From a bacterium (GTDB taxonomy: Bacteria; Vulcanimicrobiota; Xenobia; Xenobiales; JADMJV01): a DNA stretch of 61,914 nucleotides. This document shows positions 50,225 through 58,243 of the stretch, one piece after another. The stretch is taken from NCBI GenBank assembly GCA_018266105.1, contig JAFEBA010000097.1:1-61914 (forward strand). The letters run 5' to 3'. Each line of letters starts with the position of its first letter. Position 1 is the stretch's first letter. The notes under the pieces were generated by a model. It searched no databases, had not been told where the DNA came from, and saw nothing but the letters and a program-made list of their open reading frames with translations. Both the position numbers and the translations under genes were made by a program.

Positions 50225-52405
50225 CTAGGGCTGGAAAGGTCCGAAGACCTGGTCGAACAGATAATCGATCTGCACGCGCGGGAAGGCAATGAAGGGGTCG
50301 ATGATGCGGGGAGTGCCCAGCAACAAGATCGATCCAATGTAGGTTGCCGTCTGCAGCTGGCCAGCGCTGGTGTTGCCCTGGTTGGGGTCCAGCAAGAAGC
50401 CGTGGCTGCCCGTCGGGTATTGGAAGAAGCCGGAGCCGGCGTAGGCTGTGGCGGCGTTGTCGGTGGTGGGAGCCTGGGCGATGCCGATATCCTGGACCAC
50501 ACCAGCGGGGTTGGTCCGCTGAACGTGCTTGAAGAGCGGAACCTGAGCAAAAGCCCGGGCCAGGTCGCGGGAGGCCACGTTCGGCACCACCTGGTCGTTG
50601 ATCACTTCCTGCTGGAGCACCTGCGAGGCGGCACTGCCGTCGGCAGGTTGCTTCAGCGCACCGGTCAGAGCCGGGGCCGCGTAGTTGAAGGGATCGGCGT
50701 CGTCGACCACGGTCTGGGCGATCAGGAAGAACTGGGTAAAGGTCGAGCTTCCCCGAACCACGCCATTTCCGGCCAGACCTGCGATGATCTGGGGGCTGAT
50801 CTGCACGGAGTTGAGCAGCAGGCTGGTGATGCGTCCACCCGCCACGTTCAGAACCGCCAGGCGGCTGTTCCATTCGGTCGAGGTGAAGACGGTTCCGACA
50901 ATGCTGCCCAGCGACTGGCCGACGTAGGCCGGGTTGCTGGTGGCGAAGTCGGAGCCAGGGTTGGCGTCGAAGTCAAAACCACCGTCCTTGATGACCTTGG
51001 TCAGATAGAACAGGTTGACAGCGGACTGTCTGATGTTGTCGCGGGAGTTCCGCAGGAAGGGCAGATTGATAAAGAGCTGCCCGCTGGTGGTGGCGGGCAC
51101 CGTGGTGGGGGTGTCCTCGCCGTGAACCACCAGGTCGGTGGCCACGACCACATAACCAGCGCCGCAGAGGGAGTTGGCAATGGCGAAAACGTCGTCGCGC
51201 GAGCGCGTAATCCCGTGCTGGAAAATCACCACGGGACGGGCAGTGTTGGTTCCCAGTGAACCGGGAGCCATGACCCAGACCGATTTGTTTTTCTGATTGA
51301 CCACGGTCAGTGCGGGATCCCCGGGCAGGCCGCTACCGGTAAAGTTGCCGATTGGAGCACCGGCGGGCAAGCCGGCTGCCGGGACTGGCAGCGTTGCAGT
51401 TCCGATGTAATTGTCTACCTGGATGGTGCAATTACCGAGGAAACCGATGTTGTTATGGGGCACGGCACCCAGGCCTTTGGCCTGGAAAGCCAGGTCAACT
51501 TGGGCGGCGTTGGTGGCCAGGATCTGCTTGTTGGCAATGGGGCGAGCAGGCTGGGCTGCCACCACGCCCCTGATGGTGCGCAGGGTGGCGAACAGTGGCT
51601 GGGTTCCAAATCGGAAGACGAATGGAATGGCGCTACGGGGCTGCCCGGTGATGGCTTCGGCGCGCGCCCACAAGTTTTGATAGAAGACACGCAGGGGCTC
51701 GAGAGCCGAGGCCGAGGCGTCCGGAACCGGGAAGATGTTATTTCCGGCCGGCGAGATGAGCGGCTGGGTCTGTTTGGTGACCTGGGTAATGTTGCCCGAG
51801 ACGATGTGCTCGCCGTTGGACACAACCCCATTGGTCACGACAACATAGTAGTTGGTCAGCGGCTTGAGGGGCAGGACGGGCTGCATCACGATGGTGGAGT
51901 TGCCCGTGCTGCCGGTGCCTTGACCGTTGATAACGGAAAGATTGCAGGCAATGGTGGCGTTGGTTCCGGCACCGGTGTCGGCATCCGAGGCGGTGGAAGA
52001 GGGACCTTCGACCAGCAGAACGGTGTTGCTGCTGACCGAGGCCGGTTCGATCTGGCCGTCAAACGGAATCAAAATGTTGCCGGAGGTGGAGAAGCCACGC
52101 ATGGTCGCCAGTGAAGTGAACGGCTCGGCGTTAAACGGGGCCACGTTGGGGAACTGATTGACCAGACCTTTGTTGGCCGCGTTGGTGGCGCCGGTATCGC
52201 GCAGCAAATCGTTGGGCAGGGGAATCTGGGACGGGTCACCACCGACCGGGTTGAAGAGGGGGCTTACGGTGCCACCGGTATTGACAAAAACCGGGACGGA
52301 GCTTGGGACCGGCTGATCGGTGATGGTGTCAGTACTACAGCCCCAGAAAGTGAGGCCGAGGCCAAAAGTCAACGCGCTCGCCACGAGCCGACGTGATGTA
52401 TTCAT
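50225..52405 (-). CDS. Lipase-like surface lipoprotein (alpha/beta hydrolase)
   Basis: The 726-aa protein has a lipoprotein signal (LTFGLGLTFWGC). Residues 40-280 are beta-rich, with an early PLPNDLLRD of the type found in bacterial virulence-factor lipases (VolA-like). The hydrolase part has QHGITRSRDD (oxyanion region), the nucleophile elbow VGQSLGS (Ser498), Asp604 (NDQVVPN) and His668 (TGSHGFLLD). It is probably a cell-surface lipid esterase. It ends opposite the bidirectional terminator. Confidence 0.85.
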   Translation of the reverse strand: MNTSRRLVASALTFGLGLTFWGCSTDTITDQPVPSSVPVFVNTGGTVSPLFNPVGGDPSQIPLPNDLLRDTGATNAANKGLVNQFPNVAPFNAEPFTSLATMRGFSTSGNILIPFDGQIEPASVSSNTVLLVEGPSSTASDADTGAGTNATIACNLSVINGQGTGSTGNSTIVMQPVLPLKPLTNYYVVVTNGVVSNGEHIVSGNITQVTKQTQPLISPAGNNIFPVPDASASALEPLRVFYQNLWARAEAITGQPRSAIPFVFRFGTQPLFATLRTIRGVVAAQPARPIANKQILATNAAQVDLAFQAKGLGAVPHNNIGFLGNCTIQVDNYIGTATLPVPAAGLPAGAPIGNFTGSGLPGDPALTVVNQKNKSVWVMAPGSLGTNTARPVVIFQHGITRSRDDVFAIANSLCGAGYVVVATDLVVHGEDTPTTVPATTSGQLFINLPFLRNSRDNIRQSAVNLFYLTKVIKDGGFDFDANPGSDFATSNPAYVGQSLGSIVGTVFTSTEWNSRLAVLNVAGGRITSLLLNSVQISPQIIAGLAGNGVVRGSSTFTQFFLIAQTVVDDADPFNYAAPALTGALKQPADGSAASQVLQQEVINDQVVPNVASRDLARAFAQVPLFKHVQRTNPAGVVQDIGIAQAPTTDNAATAYAGSGFFQYPTGSHGFLLDPNQGNTSAGQLQTATYIGSILLLGTPRIIDPFIAFPRVQIDYLFDQVFGPFQP

Positions 52406-52691
52406 CGCATTCTCCTATTATATCTGTCTCTCTGCAGCCACGCCCGTGGCAAAGCCGGCACCCGTTCTTCGCTTCCCAGGAAATTCCTGTCCGGCATTTT
52501 TCAGAAAATCTAGCAACTTGGGTACGGGAGGTACGCTCTGGTTTTAGGCTCAAATACGGGGGGCCGAACCTCCAGGCGGTTAAGGTTTTACAATACGGAA
52601 ACCCAGGAAACATTTCTGTAACAACAAAAGACTGCACGAAACCTATACTAACTAGAAGATATACACTGGAATCAGTATCGGAGGTTGAACC

Positions 52692-55307
52692 ATGATCAGT
52701 GCATTAGCAGGCTTACCGTCACTAGGCGGTATGGGCGGGGGATTTGACGGTGGGTCACTTCCGCTGCTGGGCTTTGGCCTGCTGAGTACCTTTGCCTCGC
52801 AACTGTCCACCCAGTCTTTCCTGGGCAGCTCCACCAGCATCCCGGACCTCAACTCGACGAATATCAATTTCGGTAGCTTCAATACGAACTTTGGAAGCTA
52901 TACCGGCTCGGGCGCCACCAGCAATGGGTATTTTTACAACCCCAACCCTTACGGTGACAACCCCAGTTTGCACACCGGCGCCTCGGATTTCCGTGCCTGG
53001 CATCAATGGGCCACTGGCGGCGTCGAACCTCCCCTGGCCGTGGCCCCGTTTTATGGACAGGGTTATGGCTACACCAATGTCCAGTTCGGGTCGGCCGGCG
53101 CCTATGGCGCCGTAGGGTACGGCTCGGCGGGAGCCTATGGCGCAGGCAGCGGGGCCTTTCCTTACAGTGCCTCACCTGCCTATTGCCCCCCTAGCTATGG
53201 TAGTCAGCCCATCTTCTCAAACGCCTACCAGGCCATGGGCGCCATCAATCAGACCAACTACGTTCCGGTTCCGAATTACACCCCGGTTCAGACTTATATT
53301 CCTCCCACCCAGTACAACCCGCCGCCCATCACTTACACCCCGCCCGCGCCTCCTGCTCAGCCGACCTATAACTACACCCCGCCCAGCTACCCCCAGGCTC
53401 CGCAGCCGACCACTCCGGGCACTTACACTTACGGCACGCCGCCCACGCCGGAGCAGACGGCCGCCTTCAACAGCTACGCCCAGCAGGCGGTGGCCCAGTT
53501 CAATGCCACCGGCGCCTCCATTAGCGGCCAATATAGCGCGACCACCGGTGCGCAGGCTCCCGCCTTCACTCCCGCCAGCAACTATGACCAGTACGGCAAC
53601 CCCACTCCCCAGGCAACCGCGGCGTTCAACAACTATGCCCAGCAGGCGCTGGCTCAGTTCAATGCGACCGGGGCTTCCATCAGCGGTCAGTATAGCGCCA
53701 CCACCGGAATGCAAGCTCCCGCTTACGCCCCGGCCACCTATGGGGCCCAACCCACCGCGGCCAACCCCTATGGTAATCCGACGCCAGAGCAGACGGCTGC
53801 GTTTCAGAACTACGCCCAGCAGGCTCTGGCGCAACTCAATGCGACCAGCGCCTCGATTCAAAGCACCTACCAGGCTTCGTTCAGCGCCAGCTCCAGCACC
53901 CAGGTGAACTTCGGTTCAGACATCACCTACAGTTTGCCGGCTTCGACGAACATGCCCAGCTATACCAACTACATGGGCGCCTATCAGAGTTTGCCGGCCA
54001 GCTACAGCTATGGGTCAGCCGCCCAGTATGGTGGCTACAGCCTGGGTTGGGGTTATCCCCAGGCGCAGACGCCCGTCTTCTACGGAAGCGCGATGCCGAG
54101 CTACGCGGCCCCGGTGTTGCAGAACCAGACCCCCTACGGGTATGGAGGACCGCCCCATCCGGCTCCGTGCCCTCCGCCCGTTTATCCCCCACGGCCGCCC
54201 TATCAGCAGCAGCCCCCGGTGACCACTCCACCCACCCAAACTCCGCCTGCGGTCGTCACTCCGCCGACGAAACCTTTGACGGAGGTCGAAAAGGTGCAGG
54301 CGGGCATGCAGTCAGCCGGGCCGAGCACCAGTTTCACCCGCCCCGCCCGAGTGGAGTATCCGGCCGTTCCGGTGATCCAGTCGGATGTGGCCGGTCCTGC
54401 AGCAGTCTTGGGCTCCCGACTGGTGGGTGACCCGGCCAAGATCGCCTCTTACACTGCCACCAATCCCGCTCCCAACCAGAACAACGATGCTAACCACTAC
54501 GAGAGGATTGGTCTCTATGACGTGATGCAGCAGGACACCAGTCTTCGCTACAACGTGGATACGGGTCGCTTCTTCCGTACTTACGATGGCGGAGTCACCA
54601 AGGACGTGCTCGACATGGCCCAGGTATCTCAGATGTTGCGTCAGGATCACCCCGACAACTACGGCCGCATTGGTGCTCTGTTGCAACACTTGCCGACCGA
54701 TAACCAGCTCTTCGGTAGCAAGGAGCAGGGCACGAATGCTCCCAGCAGCTTCACCTCGAGCGGAACCATACAGGTGCCGGGCGGCTTCCAAAAGCCCCCT
54801 CAACCCGTCATTCCACCTGTGCAGATGCCGACCTTGCCTCCGCTGACGACGGTCAGCTTACCTCCTTTCGCCGGTTTCCCCAACAGTAACGGGCAGGTTC
54901 CCGAGCTGGATCGGTTGGTCGCTCAACGGCAGGCTGGCCAGATCACGGGCAATGACTTCAATCTGGAGTTGCTGCGAATCGCGGCCAACCAGGGTGCCCT
55001 CAATCCCAATCCTCGGCCTCCCGCAGCCGGCACGGCCTTCCAGATCACCGCCCACCGTTACTGGGATCCACAGCGGGGCGATTATGCCAACGTTTCGGAT
55101 GTGCTCACCCAGGGCTATGAGGGTGTCGATCAGCATGTCTTCAACACTCAGAATCAGAGTCAGGTCACGGTGACCCGTCCGGACGTTCCGGCCGGCACTC
55201 CCGTGCGCGTGACGGTGAACTGGGACAACGGACAGTCGCGCACCTGGGATTACCAGGTGGGCATGGACCAGCAGTCGGAAGTGGACGTGTTCTCGCCCAT
55301 CGGCTGA
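52692..55307 (+). CDS. Pro/Tyr/Gln/Ala-rich repeat protein
   Basis: The 871-aa protein has a Gly/Leu-rich N-terminus (no clear signal peptide), a Tyr/Gly region with GAYGAVGYGSAGAYGAGSG, a PPxTYxPP-rich stretch, and three tandem repeats of 37-59 residues centred on TAAFNxYAQQALAQFNATGAS (DNA 53433-53594, 53595-53771, 53772 to about 53880). The C-terminal 350 residues include a Pro-rich linker, a region with many Asn/Asp and Tyr residues, and a final beta domain (TVTRPDVPAGTPVRVTVNWD). ATG follows GGAGG by seven bases. It is probably a structural, secreted or surface protein; I do not recognise a family. Confidence 0.75.
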   Translation: MISALAGLPSLGGMGGGFDGGSLPLLGFGLLSTFASQLSTQSFLGSSTSIPDLNSTNINFGSFNTNFGSYTGSGATSNGYFYNPNPYGDNPSLHTGASDFRAWHQWATGGVEPPLAVAPFYGQGYGYTNVQFGSAGAYGAVGYGSAGAYGAGSGAFPYSASPAYCPPSYGSQPIFSNAYQAMGAINQTNYVPVPNYTPVQTYIPPTQYNPPPITYTPPAPPAQPTYNYTPPSYPQAPQPTTPGTYTYGTPPTPEQTAAFNSYAQQAVAQFNATGASISGQYSATTGAQAPAFTPASNYDQYGNPTPQATAAFNNYAQQALAQFNATGASISGQYSATTGMQAPAYAPATYGAQPTAANPYGNPTPEQTAAFQNYAQQALAQLNATSASIQSTYQASFSASSSTQVNFGSDITYSLPASTNMPSYTNYMGAYQSLPASYSYGSAAQYGGYSLGWGYPQAQTPVFYGSAMPSYAAPVLQNQTPYGYGGPPHPAPCPPPVYPPRPPYQQQPPVTTPPTQTPPAVVTPPTKPLTEVEKVQAGMQSAGPSTSFTRPARVEYPAVPVIQSDVAGPAAVLGSRLVGDPAKIASYTATNPAPNQNNDANHYERIGLYDVMQQDTSLRYNVDTGRFFRTYDGGVTKDVLDMAQVSQMLRQDHPDNYGRIGALLQHLPTDNQLFGSKEQGTNAPSSFTSSGTIQVPGGFQKPPQPVIPPVQMPTLPPLTTVSLPPFAGFPNSNGQVPELDRLVAQRQAGQITGNDFNLELLRIAANQGALNPNPRPPAAGTAFQITAHRYWDPQRGDYANVSDVLTQGYEGVDQHVFNTQNQSQVTVTRPDVPAGTPVRVTVNWDNGQSRTWDYQVGMDQQSEVDVFSPIG
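53433..53880 (+). repeat. Three tandem coding repeats
   Basis: Units of about 162, 177 and about 109 bases encode TPEQTAAFNSYAQQAVAQF-like modules. The first two also share the motif ISGQYSATTG. Confidence 0.85.
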
Positions 55308-55328
55308 ACCTGAGCGTCAGCTCCCCAT

Positions 55329-55369
55329 GGCATGAAAAAGGCCTCTCTCTGAGGGGCCTTTTTCATGCC
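55329..55369. terminator. Bidirectional hairpin terminator
   Basis: A perfect 15-bp inverted repeat (55329-55343 with 55355-55369, 11-base loop) contains A5/T5 tracts. It lies just after the repeat-protein gene. Confidence 0.82.
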
Positions 55370-55404
55370 AGGGGTTGGCCGCTGGGGCTGCGAAGCCGAC
55401 CGTT

Positions 55405-57435
55405 ATGAGCCATTCCGAAGTTTTTCTTGCCCCTGCCCGGCCTCTACCGGGAGTTGACCCCCAGCAGCTGCCCTCCAAAGCCGACCACTCGACCGAGGCC
55501 CCCGCCCACCTGGTGCGCGGCCAGGCTCTGATCTTTTGGGACCCGCGTCAGCCCGGTCAGAAGCTTTCGGCTGTGGATACCGATCAGATCACCCCTTCCG
55601 AAGATTGCGTCTCCGAGAGCCTGGAGACCCTGGACCAGAAGTGGAAGGAAGGGGCCTTCCGCCATTTGATGCCCGACTTCCGCAAGCGAGTTCATTCCGG
55701 CCAGACCTTCCTGATCGCCAACGATCGCTTTGCTATCGGAAGCTCAAGAGAGATGAGCCCGGCCGGCCTGAAGGCTATCGCTGAGGAGGTGGGGCTGGAG
55801 ATGGTGGTGGTGTGCGCCGAGAATATGGGGGACATCTTTCGGCGCAATGCTCTGAACTTAGGCCTGAATGTGGTGCAGGCTCCGGAGGCCGTGCGTGAGG
55901 CTCAGGATGGCGACGAGTTTGAGTTTCACACCGGCACCCGTCAGCTGACCAATCGAACCCAGGGTAAAACTTATGAACCGATCGCGCTGACTCCTCAGGA
56001 GGATGAAATCCGTCGCAGCGGCGGGATCTTCGAGATCGGTCGGCGCATTTTTTCGGAAAGCGTGGCTCGCCCCCCTCAACTAAACTGGCCGGAACCCGAG
56101 GTGGCGGCCAAACTGACTACTACAGAGCAGATTCTTTACGCCCATCGGGTTGATCCCAAGGCCGTGGTCCGACCGGGCGAGACCCTGGCCCTGTATGGCG
56201 ACCTGTTTCCTGCTTCAGATGGAACCGCACCTTTCTCGATCTACACTTTTCTCCAGATCACGGGTGGCGACACCATTTATCCACGCCAGGCGGCCATCGC
56301 CAGCGACCATTTCGTGTTCACGGGCAGGCGCGCGGATGAGCTGCAAACCAAAATCTCGCAGCAGTTTGCCGCGAAATACGCCATGCCCAAGCCCTACTTT
56401 GCTGACCCGGGCGACGGCATTTTTCACTTCTACTTTCCCGAGCAGGGATTGATCCGACCCGGTGGTTTTTACCCGGGTGCCGACTCGCATAGCCGAGCTT
56501 ATGGAGCTTACGGTGCGGTTGGAATCGGAGTGGGAAGCACTACGCTGGGTTTTGGTTGGTCCACCGGCTGGATTTATTTGACCCTGGCCAAGCAGCGCAG
56601 GGTCCGTCTGGCTGGAAAACTTCAGCCCTGGGCTTCGGGCAAAGACATCGTACTGGCCCTGCTGCGTCGTTGGGGCAAGGAGCAGGCGCGCGGGATGAGC
56701 GTGGAATTTGTGGATCTCAACGGCCAGCTGCCGATGACCTTCCGCAATACCATCGCCAACATGATGGCGGAAGCGGAGGCCCAGAACGGCATTTTCGCTC
56801 AAGATGACATCACCAGCGCGTGGTTCGAGCAGCGTGGATTCTCGATGCCCTATCCCAAGCTCAGTCCCGGAATCCAGGCCCACTATGAGATCGACGAGGA
56901 ACTGAGCCTGGACGAGATCCGGCCGTTGATCGCCAAGCCCTTCAGTCCGGGCAACGCCTTTGATGCCGAGGAAGTGGCAGCTGAGAAGCTAACTTTCGAC
57001 AAGGCCTATATCGGCTCATGCACCAACGGAAGCTATGAGGACCTGCTTCAGGCCGCTTTGGTTCTCAAAGCAGCGGGTTCTAAAGTGGCTAAAGGCGTGG
57101 ACCTGGTGATCTTTCCGGGCAGCGGAAGCGTCAAGCAACGCATCGAGCATCCCGACCCGCGGCTGCAGAACCAGTCGATCGCGGAGGTCTTGCGTCAGGC
57201 CGGGGCTCAAATCCGCGATTCCTGGTGTGGTCCGTGCTTTGGACAGGGGCCGGATTCATTGGCTGCCGGCCAGCGCGCCATCACGACCTTCAATCGCAAC
57301 TGGCAGAACCGTATGGGAGTGGGCGGAGAGGGTTATCTGGCCAGCCCTGTGGTGGTAGCCGCCTCGGCTTTGCTGGGATATATGGCCCCTCCCTCGCAGT
57401 TGGGCTTGAGCTGGGATCCGGCCAACAGCTTTTGA
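55405..57435 (+). CDS. Aconitase-superfamily hydratase with N-terminal swivel domain
   Basis: The 676-aa fusion has the domains in swivel-first order. Residues 30-200 are LeuD/IlvD-like swivel: VDTDQITPSEDCVSE and ANDRFAIGSSREMSP. From about 235 comes the catalytic LeuC-like region: GIFHFYFPEQG, PGADSHSRAYGAYGAVGIGVGS, and the 4Fe-4S ligands Cys539 (GSCTNGS), Cys608 and Cys611 (WCGPCFG). This order is like AcnB but lacks its HEAT domain. It may act as aconitase, homoaconitase or isopropylmalate isomerase; the sequence alone does not decide. ATG 55405 is the preferred start, though the ribosome site is weak. Confidence 0.85.
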   Translation: MSHSEVFLAPARPLPGVDPQQLPSKADHSTEAPAHLVRGQALIFWDPRQPGQKLSAVDTDQITPSEDCVSESLETLDQKWKEGAFRHLMPDFRKRVHSGQTFLIANDRFAIGSSREMSPAGLKAIAEEVGLEMVVVCAENMGDIFRRNALNLGLNVVQAPEAVREAQDGDEFEFHTGTRQLTNRTQGKTYEPIALTPQEDEIRRSGGIFEIGRRIFSESVARPPQLNWPEPEVAAKLTTTEQILYAHRVDPKAVVRPGETLALYGDLFPASDGTAPFSIYTFLQITGGDTIYPRQAAIASDHFVFTGRRADELQTKISQQFAAKYAMPKPYFADPGDGIFHFYFPEQGLIRPGGFYPGADSHSRAYGAYGAVGIGVGSTTLGFGWSTGWIYLTLAKQRRVRLAGKLQPWASGKDIVLALLRRWGKEQARGMSVEFVDLNGQLPMTFRNTIANMMAEAEAQNGIFAQDDITSAWFEQRGFSMPYPKLSPGIQAHYEIDEELSLDEIRPLIAKPFSPGNAFDAEEVAAEKLTFDKAYIGSCTNGSYEDLLQAALVLKAAGSKVAKGVDLVIFPGSGSVKQRIEHPDPRLQNQSIAEVLRQAGAQIRDSWCGPCFGQGPDSLAAGQRAITTFNRNWQNRMGVGGEGYLASPVVVAASALLGYMAPPSQLGLSWDPANSF

Positions 57436-57484
57436 AGGTTCTTCAAGCACAATCCAGAAGGGCGGAGGCCGTGGAGGCTGCCCG

Positions 57485-58243
57485 ATGACCAAGATTGTCA
57501 CCCTGCTGAGTGATTTCGGACTTCAAGACCCCTATGCCGGGGTCATGAAGGGTGTCATTTTCCGTCACTGCCCGGACTGTCGGGTCGTGGACCTGACTCA
57601 CCTGATTCCCCCTCAGAACATCTGGCTGGGGGCCATCCAATTGGAGCGAGCCGTTCCCCACTTTCCGGTCGGAACGGTGCACCTGGCCGTCGTCGATCCA
57701 GGCGTGGGGAGTCAGCGAGAGCCGGTAGTGATCGTCGGCCAGAAGGCCACTTACGTGGGGCCCAACAACGGGCTCTTCAGTCTGGCTCTGCGTCACGACA
57801 GTGTGCACAACGTCTATGTGATTCAGCCCGGGCTGCAAACTCCCGATCAGCCCAGCACGACCTTCCATGGGCGGGACTTGTTTGCGCCCGTGGCGGCCAA
57901 GTTGGCGGCCGGTCTTCATCCCCAGGAGGTCGGACCGGCACTGGCCGAGCCGCTTGTGCAGTTGGATCTCGACGATCTCCAGCACCGCGTCCTCTGCGTC
58001 GATCGCTTCGGAAATGTTCAGCTGGGCGTCCACCGGGAGCGCTGGCAGGGTGGGCTGAACCAGCTTCGCCTGGGCCACCAAACGATTCCATTTCATCTGA
58101 CCTATTCCCAGGTGGCTGAGGGTCAATTACTTTGTCTGTGGAATTCAGATGGCTACCTGGAAATTGCCGTCAACGGCGGCAATGCAGCCGAGCAGTTGGG
58201 ATTGAGCTCGGGTCAATCCATCGACTATACCCTCACAGGTTAG
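57485..58243 (+). CDS. SAM hydrolase (SAM hydroxide adenosyltransferase, DUF62 family)
   Basis: The 252-aa protein is related to the fluorinase/chlorinase family. The N-terminus IVTLLSDFGLQDPYAGVMKG holds the SAM-binding aspartate. VVDPGVGSQREPVV, YVGPNNGLF, FHGRDLFAPVAA and VDRFGNVQL are family signatures. Most members hydrolyse SAM to adenosine and methionine using water. ATG follows GGAGG by seven bases. The last 11 bases overlap the convergent GAF gene. Confidence 0.92.
   Translation: MTKIVTLLSDFGLQDPYAGVMKGVIFRHCPDCRVVDLTHLIPPQNIWLGAIQLERAVPHFPVGTVHLAVVDPGVGSQREPVVIVGQKATYVGPNNGLFSLALRHDSVHNVYVIQPGLQTPDQPSTTFHGRDLFAPVAAKLAAGLHPQEVGPALAEPLVQLDLDDLQHRVLCVDRFGNVQLGVHRERWQGGLNQLRLGHQTIPFHLTYSQVAEGQLLCLWNSDGYLEIAVNGGNAAEQLGLSSGQSIDYTLTG

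Noticed and set aside
49817..51259. 480-codon plus-strand open frame opposite the lipase-like gene
   Set aside because: It would run through the strong bidirectional terminator and the small acidic gene; composition is Gly/Arg-rich without motifs.
52438..52470. CACGC...GGCAAAGCC element resembling part of a c-di-GMP-I riboswitch
   Set aside because: Only one short segment matches; the GNRA loop and the second conserved block are missing and the placement relative to either gene is wrong.
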